Below are positions 1-8,374 of a stretch of DNA of 64,000 nt, piece by piece. The notes under the pieces are model-generated. The model was given only the letters and a program-made list of their open reading frames with translations. It made no database searches and was not told the DNA's origin. The position numbers and the translations under genes are program-made. This DNA comes from UBA1715 sp045615765 (lineage in GTDB: Bacteria > Bacteroidota > Bacteroidia > Bacteroidales > UBA1715). Within the stretch, counting starts at the first letter, position 1. Each line of letters starts with the position of its first letter. The stretch spans positions 27,431 to 91,430 of the forward strand of contig JAZLFM010000043.1 in NCBI GenBank assembly GCA_045615765.1, written 5' to 3'.

Positions 1-534
1 TTTTTTGGATTTAGTGGTCAAAACAGTTTGTCCAAAAATCCTATAGTATCAAATACTATAAATGGAGTAATGCTAGGGTTTAATATGCATTCAAAACGAA
101 ATACTTATGGTTTATTGTGTGATTTTAGAAATGGAACTAGCAACATAACTATGATTACAGAAGAATCCGACACTTTGAATAAAAATGAAGAAATATCTTC
201 AGGTTATTTTGGATTGCAATATGAAAGGAATTTAATTGATAACAAATATGTTTCTATAGGTCCAGTTTTTTCTTTGGGGTTTATCGGTCATGCAAGTTTA
301 GACAAAGATAAAAAAGGAGCAACTAATTTTTTTGCATTTCGATTAGGAGCTTCTGCTAATTTTCACTGTTTTGATTTTGTGAATTTAAATAGAGGGGAAG
401 TAGTGGGAAATAGTTTGAGGATATGTCCTTATTTGCAATATCAGCAAAAAGATAACTATAGTAAAATGCTGTCCTTTGGATTAGAACTTGCTTATGTTTT
501 AAATTACTCTTCTTTTTGTAGATTATATTTTTAA
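1..534 (+). CDS. Outer-membrane beta-barrel-like protein, 3' part only
   Basis: The reading frame is open from the first base of the window, so the 5' end lies outside it; about 177 residues remain. The protein has alternating hydrophobic and polar stretches, many glycines and aromatic residues, and repeated strand-like segments (for example SSGYFGLQYERN, SIGPVFSLGFIGH, FFAFRLGASANF, LSFGLELAYVL). This is the look of an outer-membrane beta-barrel of the PorT/OmpW kind, but no family motif is certain. A TTG at position 28 could act as a start, but the frame is open on both sides of it, so a longer gene is more likely. It is followed by a convergent glgB. Function unknown. Confidence 0.55.
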   Translation, partial: FFGFSGQNSLSKNPIVSNTINGVMLGFNMHSKRNTYGLLCDFRNGTSNITMITEESDTLNKNEEISSGYFGLQYERNLIDNKYVSIGPVFSLGFIGHASLDKDKKGATNFFAFRLGASANFHCFDFVNLNRGEVVGNSLRICPYLQYQQKDNYSKMLSFGLELAYVLNYSSFCRLYF

Positions 535-578
535 ATAACTAAAGGATTGTTTTTGGTAGTTCTTCTTCGCTTACCTCA

Positions 579-2573
579 TTACTTAAACCTTTCAAATACG
601 ATAACCGTATGGTTGGGAATATACATTTGCAAATAATGTTCTGCATACATTCCTTCGTCAACTGGAAGTGAGAAATAACTTAATGTTTCGTCTATTCTCA
701 TTAGACCGCCGTATTTAAGTGAATCGTTGGTAAGAACGATTTTATATTCACCTTCGGGCATTGCAATTCCGTATCCTTCGAACGATTGGGTAGGGTTGAA
801 AGAGAATACAAAATACAGACCGTCGCGTTCAAAAGCAACGATTTGATCTTTATTGTTGTCGTGTATGAAATTCGCTTTTTTATCAAAGAAATGAGGATGT
901 TTGTTAATTAATCCTATCATATCTTTATCGAAAATGTCAAGGAATTTGTAGCGAAGATTTTCGTCTGTTTTTAGATGCCATTGTCGGCGAGCATAATGAT
1001 ACGACCAACCATTACCTTCGCGCGGAAAATCTATCCATTCCGGATGACCAAATTCGTTACCCATAAAGTTTAGGTAACCATTTGGCGCAGTAGCAATCGT
1101 CATAAGGCGGATTTCTTTATGAAGAGCCATACCACGGTCTATTACTAAACTTGGAATAGCAACATGCATACTGTCGTACATATCTTTGTCCATTAGGCGG
1201 AAAGCTATGGTTTTGTCGCCAACCAGTGCTTGGTCGTGAGATTCTGCATACGAAATAACTTTTTCGTCGGTGCGTGATTGTGTTAGTTCATAATACATAT
1301 TACCAACTTGCCAGTCTTCGTCGCGGTATTCTTTCAAAAGTTTTATCCAATAGTCGGGAACGCCCATAGAAAGTCGATAGTCGAATCCATAACCACCGTT
1401 TTCTAAAGAATTTGCCAAACCTGGCATACCGCTCATATCTTCGGCAATTGTTATTGCTGAAGGTTTTACTTGATGTATTAGTTTGTTCGCTAAAGCTAAA
1501 TAGGTAAGAGCGTCAATATCTTCGTTACCGTCGAAATATCGTTCGTAGCAGTCGAACGCACGCCCTAAACCATGATCCCAATACATCATGCTTGTTACGC
1601 CGTCGAAACGGAATCCATCGAAGTTAAATTCCGAAATCCAATATTTGCAGTTCGACAGAAGGAAATGTAACACTTCACCTTTTCCATAATTGAAACATTT
1701 TGAGTCCCAAGCGGAATGTAAACCTTTTTCTCCTTTGTGGAAAAATTGGTAGTCTGTACCATCGTATTTCCCTAAACCTTCGACAGTGTTTTTAACTGCG
1801 TGGGAATGAATCAAGTCCATAATTACTCGGAGTCCCATTCCGTGGGCTGTATCAATTAGTTCTTTTAGTTCTTCTGGCGTTCCAAAACGAGATGAAGGAG
1901 CGAAGAAACTAGATACATGGTAACCAAACGAACCATAATAAGGATGTTCTTGTATCGCCATTAGTTGCACGGTATTATAGCCCGATGCTTTAATTTGTGG
2001 CAATATGTTTTTGGTAAATTCAATATATGTACCTACCTTATATTCTTCAGTTGCCATACCAACATGTGCTTCGTAGATAAGAGGAGCTTGTGATATGGTA
2101 GGAAGTGGATTTTTCCATTTGTATGGTTCAACATCCCAAATTTGAGCGTTGAACATTTTTGTTTGTTCGTCTTGTACAACACGAGTTGCCCATGCTGGAA
2201 TTCTATATCCTTGTCCGCCTTTCCAATAAATGGATAATTTGTACAAGTCCCCATGTTTTATTCTATCCACAGGAATAATAAGTTCCCAACAATTGTCTTT
2301 CTCTTCGAAAACGAATTCAACCCGTTCTTCCCAATTGGAAAAAGTACCAACAAGACAAACGCTAGTGGCATTTGGCGCCCATTCTCTAAAAATCCAGTGG
2401 GTATTTGTTTTGTGACATCCAAAATATAAATGCCCATTTGCAAATGATTCCAAACTACTGTTGTTTGAAAGTAAACTGTTTTCTTTACTTTCTATATACT
2501 CCAAGCGTCTTGTAATTTCAGCAGAAAACGGTTTTAGCCAAGGATCGTTTTCAACGTAAGATGGAATCTTCAT
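579..2573 (-). CDS. glgB: 1,4-alpha-glucan branching enzyme (GH13, eukaryote-like subfamily)
   Basis: The enzyme makes alpha-1,6 branches in glycogen. The 664-residue protein has an N-terminal CBM48-like domain (about 45-150), a GH13 barrel and a C-terminal beta domain, which is the usual length for the GH13_8 type found in Bacteroidetes and eukaryotes. Catalytic motifs are visible: MDLIHSHAV (about 252-260), GFRFDGVTSM with nucleophile Asp324, TIAEDMSG with acid/base Glu378, and AESHDQ with His447-Asp448. I chose the ATG at 2573 because a -7 box lies at 2594-2601; the 35-codon longer frame would start upstream of the promoter. It is monocistronic here and converges with the partial gene before it. 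Confidence 0.93.
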   Translation of the reverse strand: MKIPSYVENDPWLKPFSAEITRRLEYIESKENSLLSNNSSLESFANGHLYFGCHKTNTHWIFREWAPNATSVCLVGTFSNWEERVEFVFEEKDNCWELIIPVDRIKHGDLYKLSIYWKGGQGYRIPAWATRVVQDEQTKMFNAQIWDVEPYKWKNPLPTISQAPLIYEAHVGMATEEYKVGTYIEFTKNILPQIKASGYNTVQLMAIQEHPYYGSFGYHVSSFFAPSSRFGTPEELKELIDTAHGMGLRVIMDLIHSHAVKNTVEGLGKYDGTDYQFFHKGEKGLHSAWDSKCFNYGKGEVLHFLLSNCKYWISEFNFDGFRFDGVTSMMYWDHGLGRAFDCYERYFDGNEDIDALTYLALANKLIHQVKPSAITIAEDMSGMPGLANSLENGGYGFDYRLSMGVPDYWIKLLKEYRDEDWQVGNMYYELTQSRTDEKVISYAESHDQALVGDKTIAFRLMDKDMYDSMHVAIPSLVIDRGMALHKEIRLMTIATAPNGYLNFMGNEFGHPEWIDFPREGNGWSYHYARRQWHLKTDENLRYKFLDIFDKDMIGLINKHPHFFDKKANFIHDNNKDQIVAFERDGLYFVFSFNPTQSFEGYGIAMPEGEYKIVLTNDSLKYGGLMRIDETLSYFSLPVDEGMYAEHYLQMYIPNHTVIVFERFK

Positions 2574-2593
2574 ATCTTGAATACTTAACTCGT

Positions 2594-2601
2594 CAAAAGT
2601 A
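2594..2601 (-). promoter_or_regulatory. Bacteroidetes -7 box for glgB
   Basis: On the minus strand this reads TACTTTTG, a perfect match to TAnnTTTG, about 20 bases before the chosen glgB start. It rules out the longer in-frame start at 2678. Confidence 0.6.
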
Positions 2602-2775
2602 CAAGTTTCAAATGAATTGTAGCATAAATGCAAGCGTTTTTTGAGGGAAATGTGAATTTTTAATGTTAAAAATAGCAATGAAGTTTATTTTTAAAAGATT
2701 CCGATAAGAATTATTTGTAGATATAGATATGTATTTCCGTTTTTTTTTAGATTTTTGCAAATACAAACAAAAGAT

Positions 2776-3318
2776 ATGAGTGAGATACGAGTAGTTCGTG
2801 CAAACAGCGAACACGAAAAATATGCACAAGCCATTTCTGACTTGATTTATCAGGCTTCGAAATCAAAGAATTCCGGATTGGCTCAACGTACCCCAAACTA
2901 TATTATTTCAAAAATGCGTGAAGGCAAAGGAGTGATTGCTTTTGCCGAAAACGATGAAATAGCTGGTTTTTGTTATGTTGAGACATGGCAACATGGTCAA
3001 TTTGTTGCAAATTCAGGTTTGATTGTGAATCCAAAATTTCGTGGGCAAGGTTTGGCAACAAGAATCAAGCAAGAAGCATTCAATCTTTCAAGAGATTTAT
3101 TCCCAGATGCAAAGATTTTCGGATTAACGACAAGCGAAGCCGTTATGAAAATTAACACAAGTCTTGGATATGTGCCTGTGAATTATGTGCATTTAACCGA
3201 CGACGATGCGTTTTGGAAAGGATGCGAGTCGTGTGCGAATTACGATATCTTAGAAAGAACAGGAAGAACCAACTGTTTGTGTACAGGTATGGTTTTCGAT
3301 CCAAAAGCAAAAAAATAG
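2776..3318 (+). CDS. GNAT-family N-acetyltransferase next to argG
   Basis: A 180-residue GNAT acetyltransferase. The core acetyl-CoA binding motif is visible as NPKFRGQGLATRIKQEA (about 88-104), after the GLIVNPKF strand. The C-terminus is Cys-rich (GCESCANYD, RTNCLCTG), which may bind a metal. It lies 16 bases upstream of argG and is probably co-transcribed. In Bacteroidetes a GNAT protein commonly precedes argG, so a role as N-acylglutamate synthase feeding arginine synthesis is likely but inferred from position. I chose the ATG at 2776; a TTG seven codons upstream falls inside the probable -7 region. Confidence 0.85.
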   Translation: MSEIRVVRANSEHEKYAQAISDLIYQASKSKNSGLAQRTPNYIISKMREGKGVIAFAENDEIAGFCYVETWQHGQFVANSGLIVNPKFRGQGLATRIKQEAFNLSRDLFPDAKIFGLTTSEAVMKINTSLGYVPVNYVHLTDDDAFWKGCESCANYDILERTGRTNCLCTGMVFDPKAKK

Positions 3319-3334
3319 TTTAAATAAATATATT

Positions 3335-4525
3335 ATGGCAAAAACAGCAGTACTTGCATTCAGTGGTGGTTTGGATACTTCCTATTGTGCAAAATATTAC
3401 AGCAAGGAAAAAGGTTACAACATTCATTCAGTAATCATTAACACTGGTGGTTTTTCAGCAGAAGAATTAAAAACTGTTGAAGAAAAAGCTATCAATTTGG
3501 GTGTGTCAAAACATGTTTGCATAGATATTTCATCGGAATACTACAAAAAATGTATTCGTTATATGATATTTGGAAACATATTGAAGAACAATACATATCC
3601 ACTTTCTGTAAGTTCTGAACGTATTTTCCAAGCAATTGCGTTAGCACAATATGCTCGTGATGTAAAAGCTGATTATATTATTCACGGTAGTACAGGTGCC
3701 GGTAATGACCAAGTTCGTTTTGACCTTGCGTTTAATGTAATTTGTCCTGAAATCGAAATTTTAACTCCAGTTCGTGATGAAAAACTAACTCGTGAGTTTG
3801 AAATAGAATATTTGAAAAAAGAAGGTATCGTTTCAGATTGGAAAAAAGCTGAATATTCTATTAATAAAGGTATTTGGGGTACAAGTATCGGTGGAAAAGA
3901 AACACTTCATTCGGAACAAACAATACCAGAATATGCATATCCTTCTCAGTTAGAAGAAAAAGAACCACGTAAGGTAGAATTAGTTTTCGAAAAAGGCGAG
4001 TTGGTTGCAATGGATGGTGTTATCTACGAAAATCCTGTAGATATTATTAAGAAATTGAACTGTATAGCTTCTAAATACGCTATCGGTCGCGATATGCACA
4101 TTGGTGATACAATTATTGGTATTAAAGGTCGTGTTGCTTTTGAAGCAGCTGCTCCAATGGTGATTATTAAAGCTCACCATATGTTGGAAAAACACAACCT
4201 TACAAAATGGCAATTGTATTGGAAAGAACAATTGGCAAACTTCTATGGTATGTTGCTTCACGAAGCACAATATCAAGAACCAGTAATGAGAGATATTGAA
4301 AAATATTTGGAAAGCTCTCAAGCACACGTTTGCGGTAAGGTTTTTGTTGAATTAAAACCATACAACTTCACAGTTATTGGTATAGAATCTAAATACGATT
4401 TGATGCAAGCTAAATTTGCTCAATATGGTGAAATTAACACTGCATTCTCTGGTGAAGATGTGAAAGGTTTCACGAAGATTCTTTCTAACCAAATTAAATT
4501 ATATACATCTGTTAGCGACAAGTAG
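3335..4525 (+). CDS. argG: Argininosuccinate synthase
   Basis: Joins citrulline and aspartate with ATP to make argininosuccinate in arginine synthesis, in the cytoplasm. The PP-loop ATP-binding motif AFSGGLDTSYC is at residues 8-18, and the conserved HGSTGAGNDQVRFD segment that contacts citrulline and aspartate follows at about 116-129. At 396 residues the length is normal. It follows a GNAT gene by 16 bases, and a strong hairpin terminator stands just downstream. The rest of the arginine pathway is not in the window, so the operon probably ends here. Confidence 0.96.
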   Translation: MAKTAVLAFSGGLDTSYCAKYYSKEKGYNIHSVIINTGGFSAEELKTVEEKAINLGVSKHVCIDISSEYYKKCIRYMIFGNILKNNTYPLSVSSERIFQAIALAQYARDVKADYIIHGSTGAGNDQVRFDLAFNVICPEIEILTPVRDEKLTREFEIEYLKKEGIVSDWKKAEYSINKGIWGTSIGGKETLHSEQTIPEYAYPSQLEEKEPRKVELVFEKGELVAMDGVIYENPVDIIKKLNCIASKYAIGRDMHIGDTIIGIKGRVAFEAAAPMVIIKAHHMLEKHNLTKWQLYWKEQLANFYGMLLHEAQYQEPVMRDIEKYLESSQAHVCGKVFVELKPYNFTVIGIESKYDLMQAKFAQYGEINTAFSGEDVKGFTKILSNQIKLYTSVSDK

Positions 4526-4550
4526 TCGCAAGAAAATAGATAAACAGAAA

Positions 4551-4583
4551 ACTCCTGGCTTCTAAAAGTCAGGAGTTTTTTGT
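4551..4583 (+). terminator. Rho-independent terminator after argG
   Basis: ACTCCTG and CAGGAGT form a 7-bp stem around a 12-base loop, followed by a run of T (gtttttt). It lies 25 bases past the argG stop. Confidence 0.8.
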
Positions 4584-4624
4584 TTTTATTATGATTTGTT
4601 TCTATTTGTTACAAAAAATAAATT

Positions 4625-4654
4625 ATTGAAAATGAGATTGTTCGTGTATATTTG
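4625..4654 (+). promoter_or_regulatory. Promoter of the ORF6N gene
   Basis: ATTG at 4625-4628 and TATATTTG at 4647-4654, 18 bases apart, match the Bacteroidetes -33/-7 promoter. The start codon is 22 bases downstream. Confidence 0.55.
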
Positions 4655-4675
4655 TAAAGCCAATACACAAATTAC

Positions 4676-5278
4676 ATGAATATGTCAGAAATAGAGAATC
4701 AACCACTTACTGTGGAATGTATTAGAACTAAGATTTACGAATTGCGTGGTCAAAAAGTCATGTTAGATAGAGACTTGGCTTTGTTGTATCAAGTGGAAAC
4801 CAAACGTTTAAAAGAGGCGGTAAAACGAAATATTGCAAGGTTTCCATTAGATGCCATGTTTGTATTAAACGAAGAAGAATTTGATAGTTTGAGGTCGCAA
4901 TTTGCGTCCTCAAAGAAAAAGAGTCGTGGTGGTACAAGATATTTACCATTTGTCTTTACAGAATTAGGAGTAGCCATGCTTAGTAGTGTTTTGAATTCGG
5001 AAATAGCAATTCAAGTGAATATTAATATAATGCGAGCATTTATATTATTGCGCAAACAGAATACTGAACATCTTGTCGCAAAGAAGGTAGGGATAGAACA
5101 ATTAGATCAAAAAATAGATAGTCTTAAGGATTATATAGAAGATGTACTTCACGATCAAAATGATATAAATGAAAACACATCTATTCAGTTGGAACTTATA
5201 AACCAAACTCTTGCCGAGTTACAAGTAACTAAGAAAAAAGTGGATGAAAGAAAACCTGTCGGGTTTAAATTGAAATAG
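4676..5278 (+). CDS. ORF6N-domain DNA-binding protein
   Basis: A 200-residue protein with an ORF6N domain in the first half: the stretch IYELRGQKVMLDRDLALLY (about 16-34) is the family hallmark, followed by LKEAVKRNIARFP and the segment LPFVFTELGVAMLSSVL. The second half is charged and predicted helical or coiled-coil (about 125-190). ORF6N is a KilA-N-like domain found in phage and bacterial accessory proteins and thought to bind DNA; no specific role is known. It is a single-gene unit with its own promoter, placed between argG and a convergent operon, which fits a mobile cargo gene. A second ATG lies two codons in (4682). Confidence 0.85.
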   Translation: MNMSEIENQPLTVECIRTKIYELRGQKVMLDRDLALLYQVETKRLKEAVKRNIARFPLDAMFVLNEEEFDSLRSQFASSKKKSRGGTRYLPFVFTELGVAMLSSVLNSEIAIQVNINIMRAFILLRKQNTEHLVAKKVGIEQLDQKIDSLKDYIEDVLHDQNDINENTSIQLELINQTLAELQVTKKKVDERKPVGFKLK

Positions 5279-5279
5279 C

Positions 5280-7127
5280 TTAAAATTGGAAGTAGATAAA
5301 TTTTTGTAAATCAGCAGTAATAAATTGATATACAATAAAAACAATGCAAACTACTGCTATTGCCATAATAGGTAGTGGCAGTTTTGCGAAACTCATTCTA
5401 TAACTTCGTTTCATACGTTCAGGTAGCCAATGGATAATCATACCTAATACAAACAAAATGATAATGTTAGAGTAGTGGGTTGCTATTGCAGGAATTTGTT
5501 CTAAATTCCATGGAGAACCAATTTGGTTAACCATATTTTTTGCAGTATTCCAAGCTACATCGTTTGCTTCGGCAGGAGAGAGATTGGAACCTGCTCTAAA
5601 AAATAGTCGTGTCCATGTTATAAAAACAAACGTAAGCCATATAGCCCATGTTCGTTCTAACCAAGGAATTTCTCGCTTCCAACCAATAAAATTGTACATG
5701 AAACGAAGAAATGTTCCAGTCCAAATCATTCCAGACCATACAAGAGCAATGTTCCATATTGGTGCGGGAAAATATTCTCCAATTTTCCAAGAAGCAAGTG
5801 TTATAAGGCTGATTGTTAGTAGGCGCATAGGGTGATCCCAATCTTTCCAAAAACGGTAAATAATCATTCCTATACCATTTAAACCACCCCAAATCATAAA
5901 ATTCCAACTTGCTCCATGCCATAGTCCACCAAGTAGCATGGTATTCATACGGTTCATATTGGATGTTAATGATTTTCTCTTTTCTTGTGATTTGTAGCAA
6001 TAAATTGTTACAATCGCAGCAATAGCAATTAAAATGATAGCAACCCAAATACTTCCCGACAATATAGTACCAACTAGAGCTATTGTTGCAATACAAGCGT
6101 AAGTTCCTATTGATGCAGTTCTGTTACCTCCAAGTGGAATATATAAATAATCTTGTAACCATTTTGAAAGAGAAATATGCCAACGTTTCCAAAATTCTCC
6201 AGGATTTGTGGCTTTGTATGGAGAATTAAAGTTTCGTGGTAGATAATATCCCATAATCATAGCTACGCCGATAGCAATGTCGGTATAACCAGAAAAATCG
6301 GCATATACTTGCAATGAGTAAACAAATAAAGCAAGTAAATTTTCGAAACCTGTATATAACAATGGGTTGTCGAAAACTCTATCGGCAAAGTTTACAGCTA
6401 AATAATCACTGAGGATGATTTTCTTTGCTAATCCGTTGAGTATCCAGAAGATGGCTATCCCGAATTGTCTTCGTGATAATGAATATTTCTTGTAAATTTG
6501 TGGAATAAAATCACTTGCTCGAATAATAGGACCTGCAACTAATTGTGGAAAGAAGGTCACGTAGAAGCCAAAATTTAAAATGTTTTCTACAGGTTCAACC
6601 TTCTTGCGAAATACATCCATTATGTAACTGATACATTGAAATGTGTAGAAAGAGATACCGACTGGTAGAACAATAGTATCAACAGAAAATGTTTGCTTGC
6701 CTGCTATAACATTGCCGATTTCGGAAAAAATATTTACAACAGGTATATGTAGGCCGGTAAGATTTAAAACCATATCGGCAAAGAAATAGGCGTATTTAAA
6801 GTAGCATAATATACCAAGGTTGGTAACTAGTCCGCATATAAGGAAAAGTAGTCGCTTGTTGTCCGATTCGCTTTTATGTAATCCTTTGCCTATGGCGTAG
6901 TTTAATAATGTAGCGGATACAAGAATGAGTGTAGCCCAGCCGCTTGTTTTGTAGTAAAAGAAAATGCTTACAAAGAAAATGAAAGCGTTTCGTAGTACGA
7001 TTTTGTTTTTGAAAATAGAAAAGAACGAAAATACAATAGCAAAGAATGCCCAAAAATAAAATTGCGTAAACAACAACGGTGAGTTGGAGTCGAACGAGAA
7101 AATATTTTTAAGAAAATCCAGTACCAT
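5280..7127 (-). CDS. MBOAT-family membrane O-acyltransferase (AlgI-like)
   Basis: A 615-residue integral membrane protein with about a dozen hydrophobic segments. It carries the MBOAT hallmarks: FWKRWHISLSKWLQDYLYIPLGGNR, and the catalytic-His segment LGGLWHGASWNFMIWGGLNG. Enzymes of this type (AlgI, DltB, PatA) move an acyl group, usually acetyl, across the inner membrane for transfer to a polysaccharide. It is the last gene of a tight three-gene operon behind two SGNH-hydrolase-like proteins; its ATG overlaps the stop of the gene before it by one base (TAATG). It probably acetylates a surface or cell-wall glycan with those partners; the glycan is unknown. Confidence 0.9.
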   Translation of the reverse strand: MVLDFLKNIFSFDSNSPLLFTQFYFWAFFAIVFSFFSIFKNKIVLRNAFIFFVSIFFYYKTSGWATLILVSATLLNYAIGKGLHKSESDNKRLLFLICGLVTNLGILCYFKYAYFFADMVLNLTGLHIPVVNIFSEIGNVIAGKQTFSVDTIVLPVGISFYTFQCISYIMDVFRKKVEPVENILNFGFYVTFFPQLVAGPIIRASDFIPQIYKKYSLSRRQFGIAIFWILNGLAKKIILSDYLAVNFADRVFDNPLLYTGFENLLALFVYSLQVYADFSGYTDIAIGVAMIMGYYLPRNFNSPYKATNPGEFWKRWHISLSKWLQDYLYIPLGGNRTASIGTYACIATIALVGTILSGSIWVAIILIAIAAIVTIYCYKSQEKRKSLTSNMNRMNTMLLGGLWHGASWNFMIWGGLNGIGMIIYRFWKDWDHPMRLLTISLITLASWKIGEYFPAPIWNIALVWSGMIWTGTFLRFMYNFIGWKREIPWLERTWAIWLTFVFITWTRLFFRAGSNLSPAEANDVAWNTAKNMVNQIGSPWNLEQIPAIATHYSNIIILFVLGMIIHWLPERMKRSYRMSFAKLPLPIMAIAVVCIVFIVYQFITADLQKFIYFQF

Positions 7128-8374
7128 TATCGTTCTAACATTGTTTTATTGTATGATCTAATAAGGGCGGAATAAAACATATCGCCTAATAATTTATATC
7201 CTTTTTTCGTAAAATGAATTTTGTCTTTTTGCGCTAATCCCATAGCTTCCCATTGATGCATAGATTGTAATCCGCCCATGATAGCAAACATATCCCAAAC
7301 AGCTCCATTATGTTTTTGAGCTAATTCAAAAAAGTCTCTTTCTACTCGTAGGCCATTTCTATTAACAGAATAGTATGATGATTTTTTTCCTGTTATTTTT
7401 CTATAAGAATCGTTGTTTGTTATAAATATGAATCCACAGTTTGGAACGACACGTTTTATTTTTGTAAGTAAAGAATCGTAGTTGCTGATAAATGTCGAAT
7501 CAGAAAAATTTTCAGGTACGGCATCGTTTATTCCTATGGCAAAAATCATTAGGTCGGGTTTAATAAGTTGTAAGTCTCTTTCAAAATTCTCACATGAAAG
7601 ATATGAAGGAACAGATGCACCGTTTACTCCAACTGAGTTATAAACGATACCATAATCATTATTTTCTGCATAGAAACCATTTACTGTAAAATTATGCGGA
7701 ATTGTGTCGTTTTGTTGTATTTGTAGTGTGAACAGTTCTGTTGGTTTTTCTAGTTGAAAAATATATGTAGATAGAGTAGAATCGAATGTCGCAGAATAGA
7801 TAGTGTCATTTGCAAGTAGCTTTGGTTCTACTAGTTTACTGTCGGCATATCCTAAAACGGTAAGTTTTGTACAATTCCATCGATGTTGTTCTTCGCTTGT
7901 GTTTAGGTTTATGGTAATTTCGGGTAAACTATCGGCTGAAGTTACGGCAATACCAGTAAGACCTAGCATTGCAGTTCTTGTTTCGCGTACATTGCGTGAA
8001 GCTGTCCAGTTTCCTTTATGGGTTACTTTATAGTTGTATGGATTGTTGGTTTTTGCGGTTTCAAAAGGAAATATCAGTCCGCGGCTGGCATGTGTTTCTG
8101 GGAAAAGAGAATCGAAATGTGATCGTACTTGGTGAGACATCATATCTGCTTGAATATGTGAACCTCCAATATGTAGAATTTGTAATTGACCTTGTTTTGT
8201 CAATAGTATTTGTCGTAGTTTTTCATAAAATATGGTCAAATTTTCGCTTTTCCCATTCGGTATTTGTATCACATTCAGTGAATCTACAATGAATGGATAC
8301 GATGGCTTAACTTGTCCAAATGACAGTATTGGAAATAAGCATAAAACAACTATTATGTGTACAATGTTTTTCAT
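7127..8374 (-). CDS. Secreted SGNH-hydrolase-like protein of the O-acylation operon
   Basis: A 415-residue protein starting with a signal peptide (MKNIVHIIVVLCLFPILSFGQ). SGNH blocks are present: HIGGSHIQAD (block I, with Gly in place of the usual Asp of GDS), FAIGINDAVPEN (GxND block III), and KIHFTKKGY (block V His). Its role is probably the acetyl-transfer or esterase step that works with the MBOAT protein, as AlgJ/AlgX do for alginate. The ATG overlaps the preceding stop by four bases (ATGA). I rejected a start 11 codons upstream because the ATGA overlap and the signal peptide both fit the chosen one. Confidence 0.85.
   Translation of the reverse strand: MKNIVHIIVVLCLFPILSFGQVKPSYPFIVDSLNVIQIPNGKSENLTIFYEKLRQILLTKQGQLQILHIGGSHIQADMMSHQVRSHFDSLFPETHASRGLIFPFETAKTNNPYNYKVTHKGNWTASRNVRETRTAMLGLTGIAVTSADSLPEITINLNTSEEQHRWNCTKLTVLGYADSKLVEPKLLANDTIYSATFDSTLSTYIFQLEKPTELFTLQIQQNDTIPHNFTVNGFYAENNDYGIVYNSVGVNGASVPSYLSCENFERDLQLIKPDLMIFAIGINDAVPENFSDSTFISNYDSLLTKIKRVVPNCGFIFITNNDSYRKITGKKSSYYSVNRNGLRVERDFFELAQKHNGAVWDMFAIMGGLQSMHQWEAMGLAQKDKIHFTKKGYKLLGDMFYSALIRSYNKTMLER

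Noticed and set aside
2574..2678. 35-codon N-terminal extension of the branching enzyme
   Set aside because: The -7 box lies inside it, and homologues start near MKIPSYVEND.
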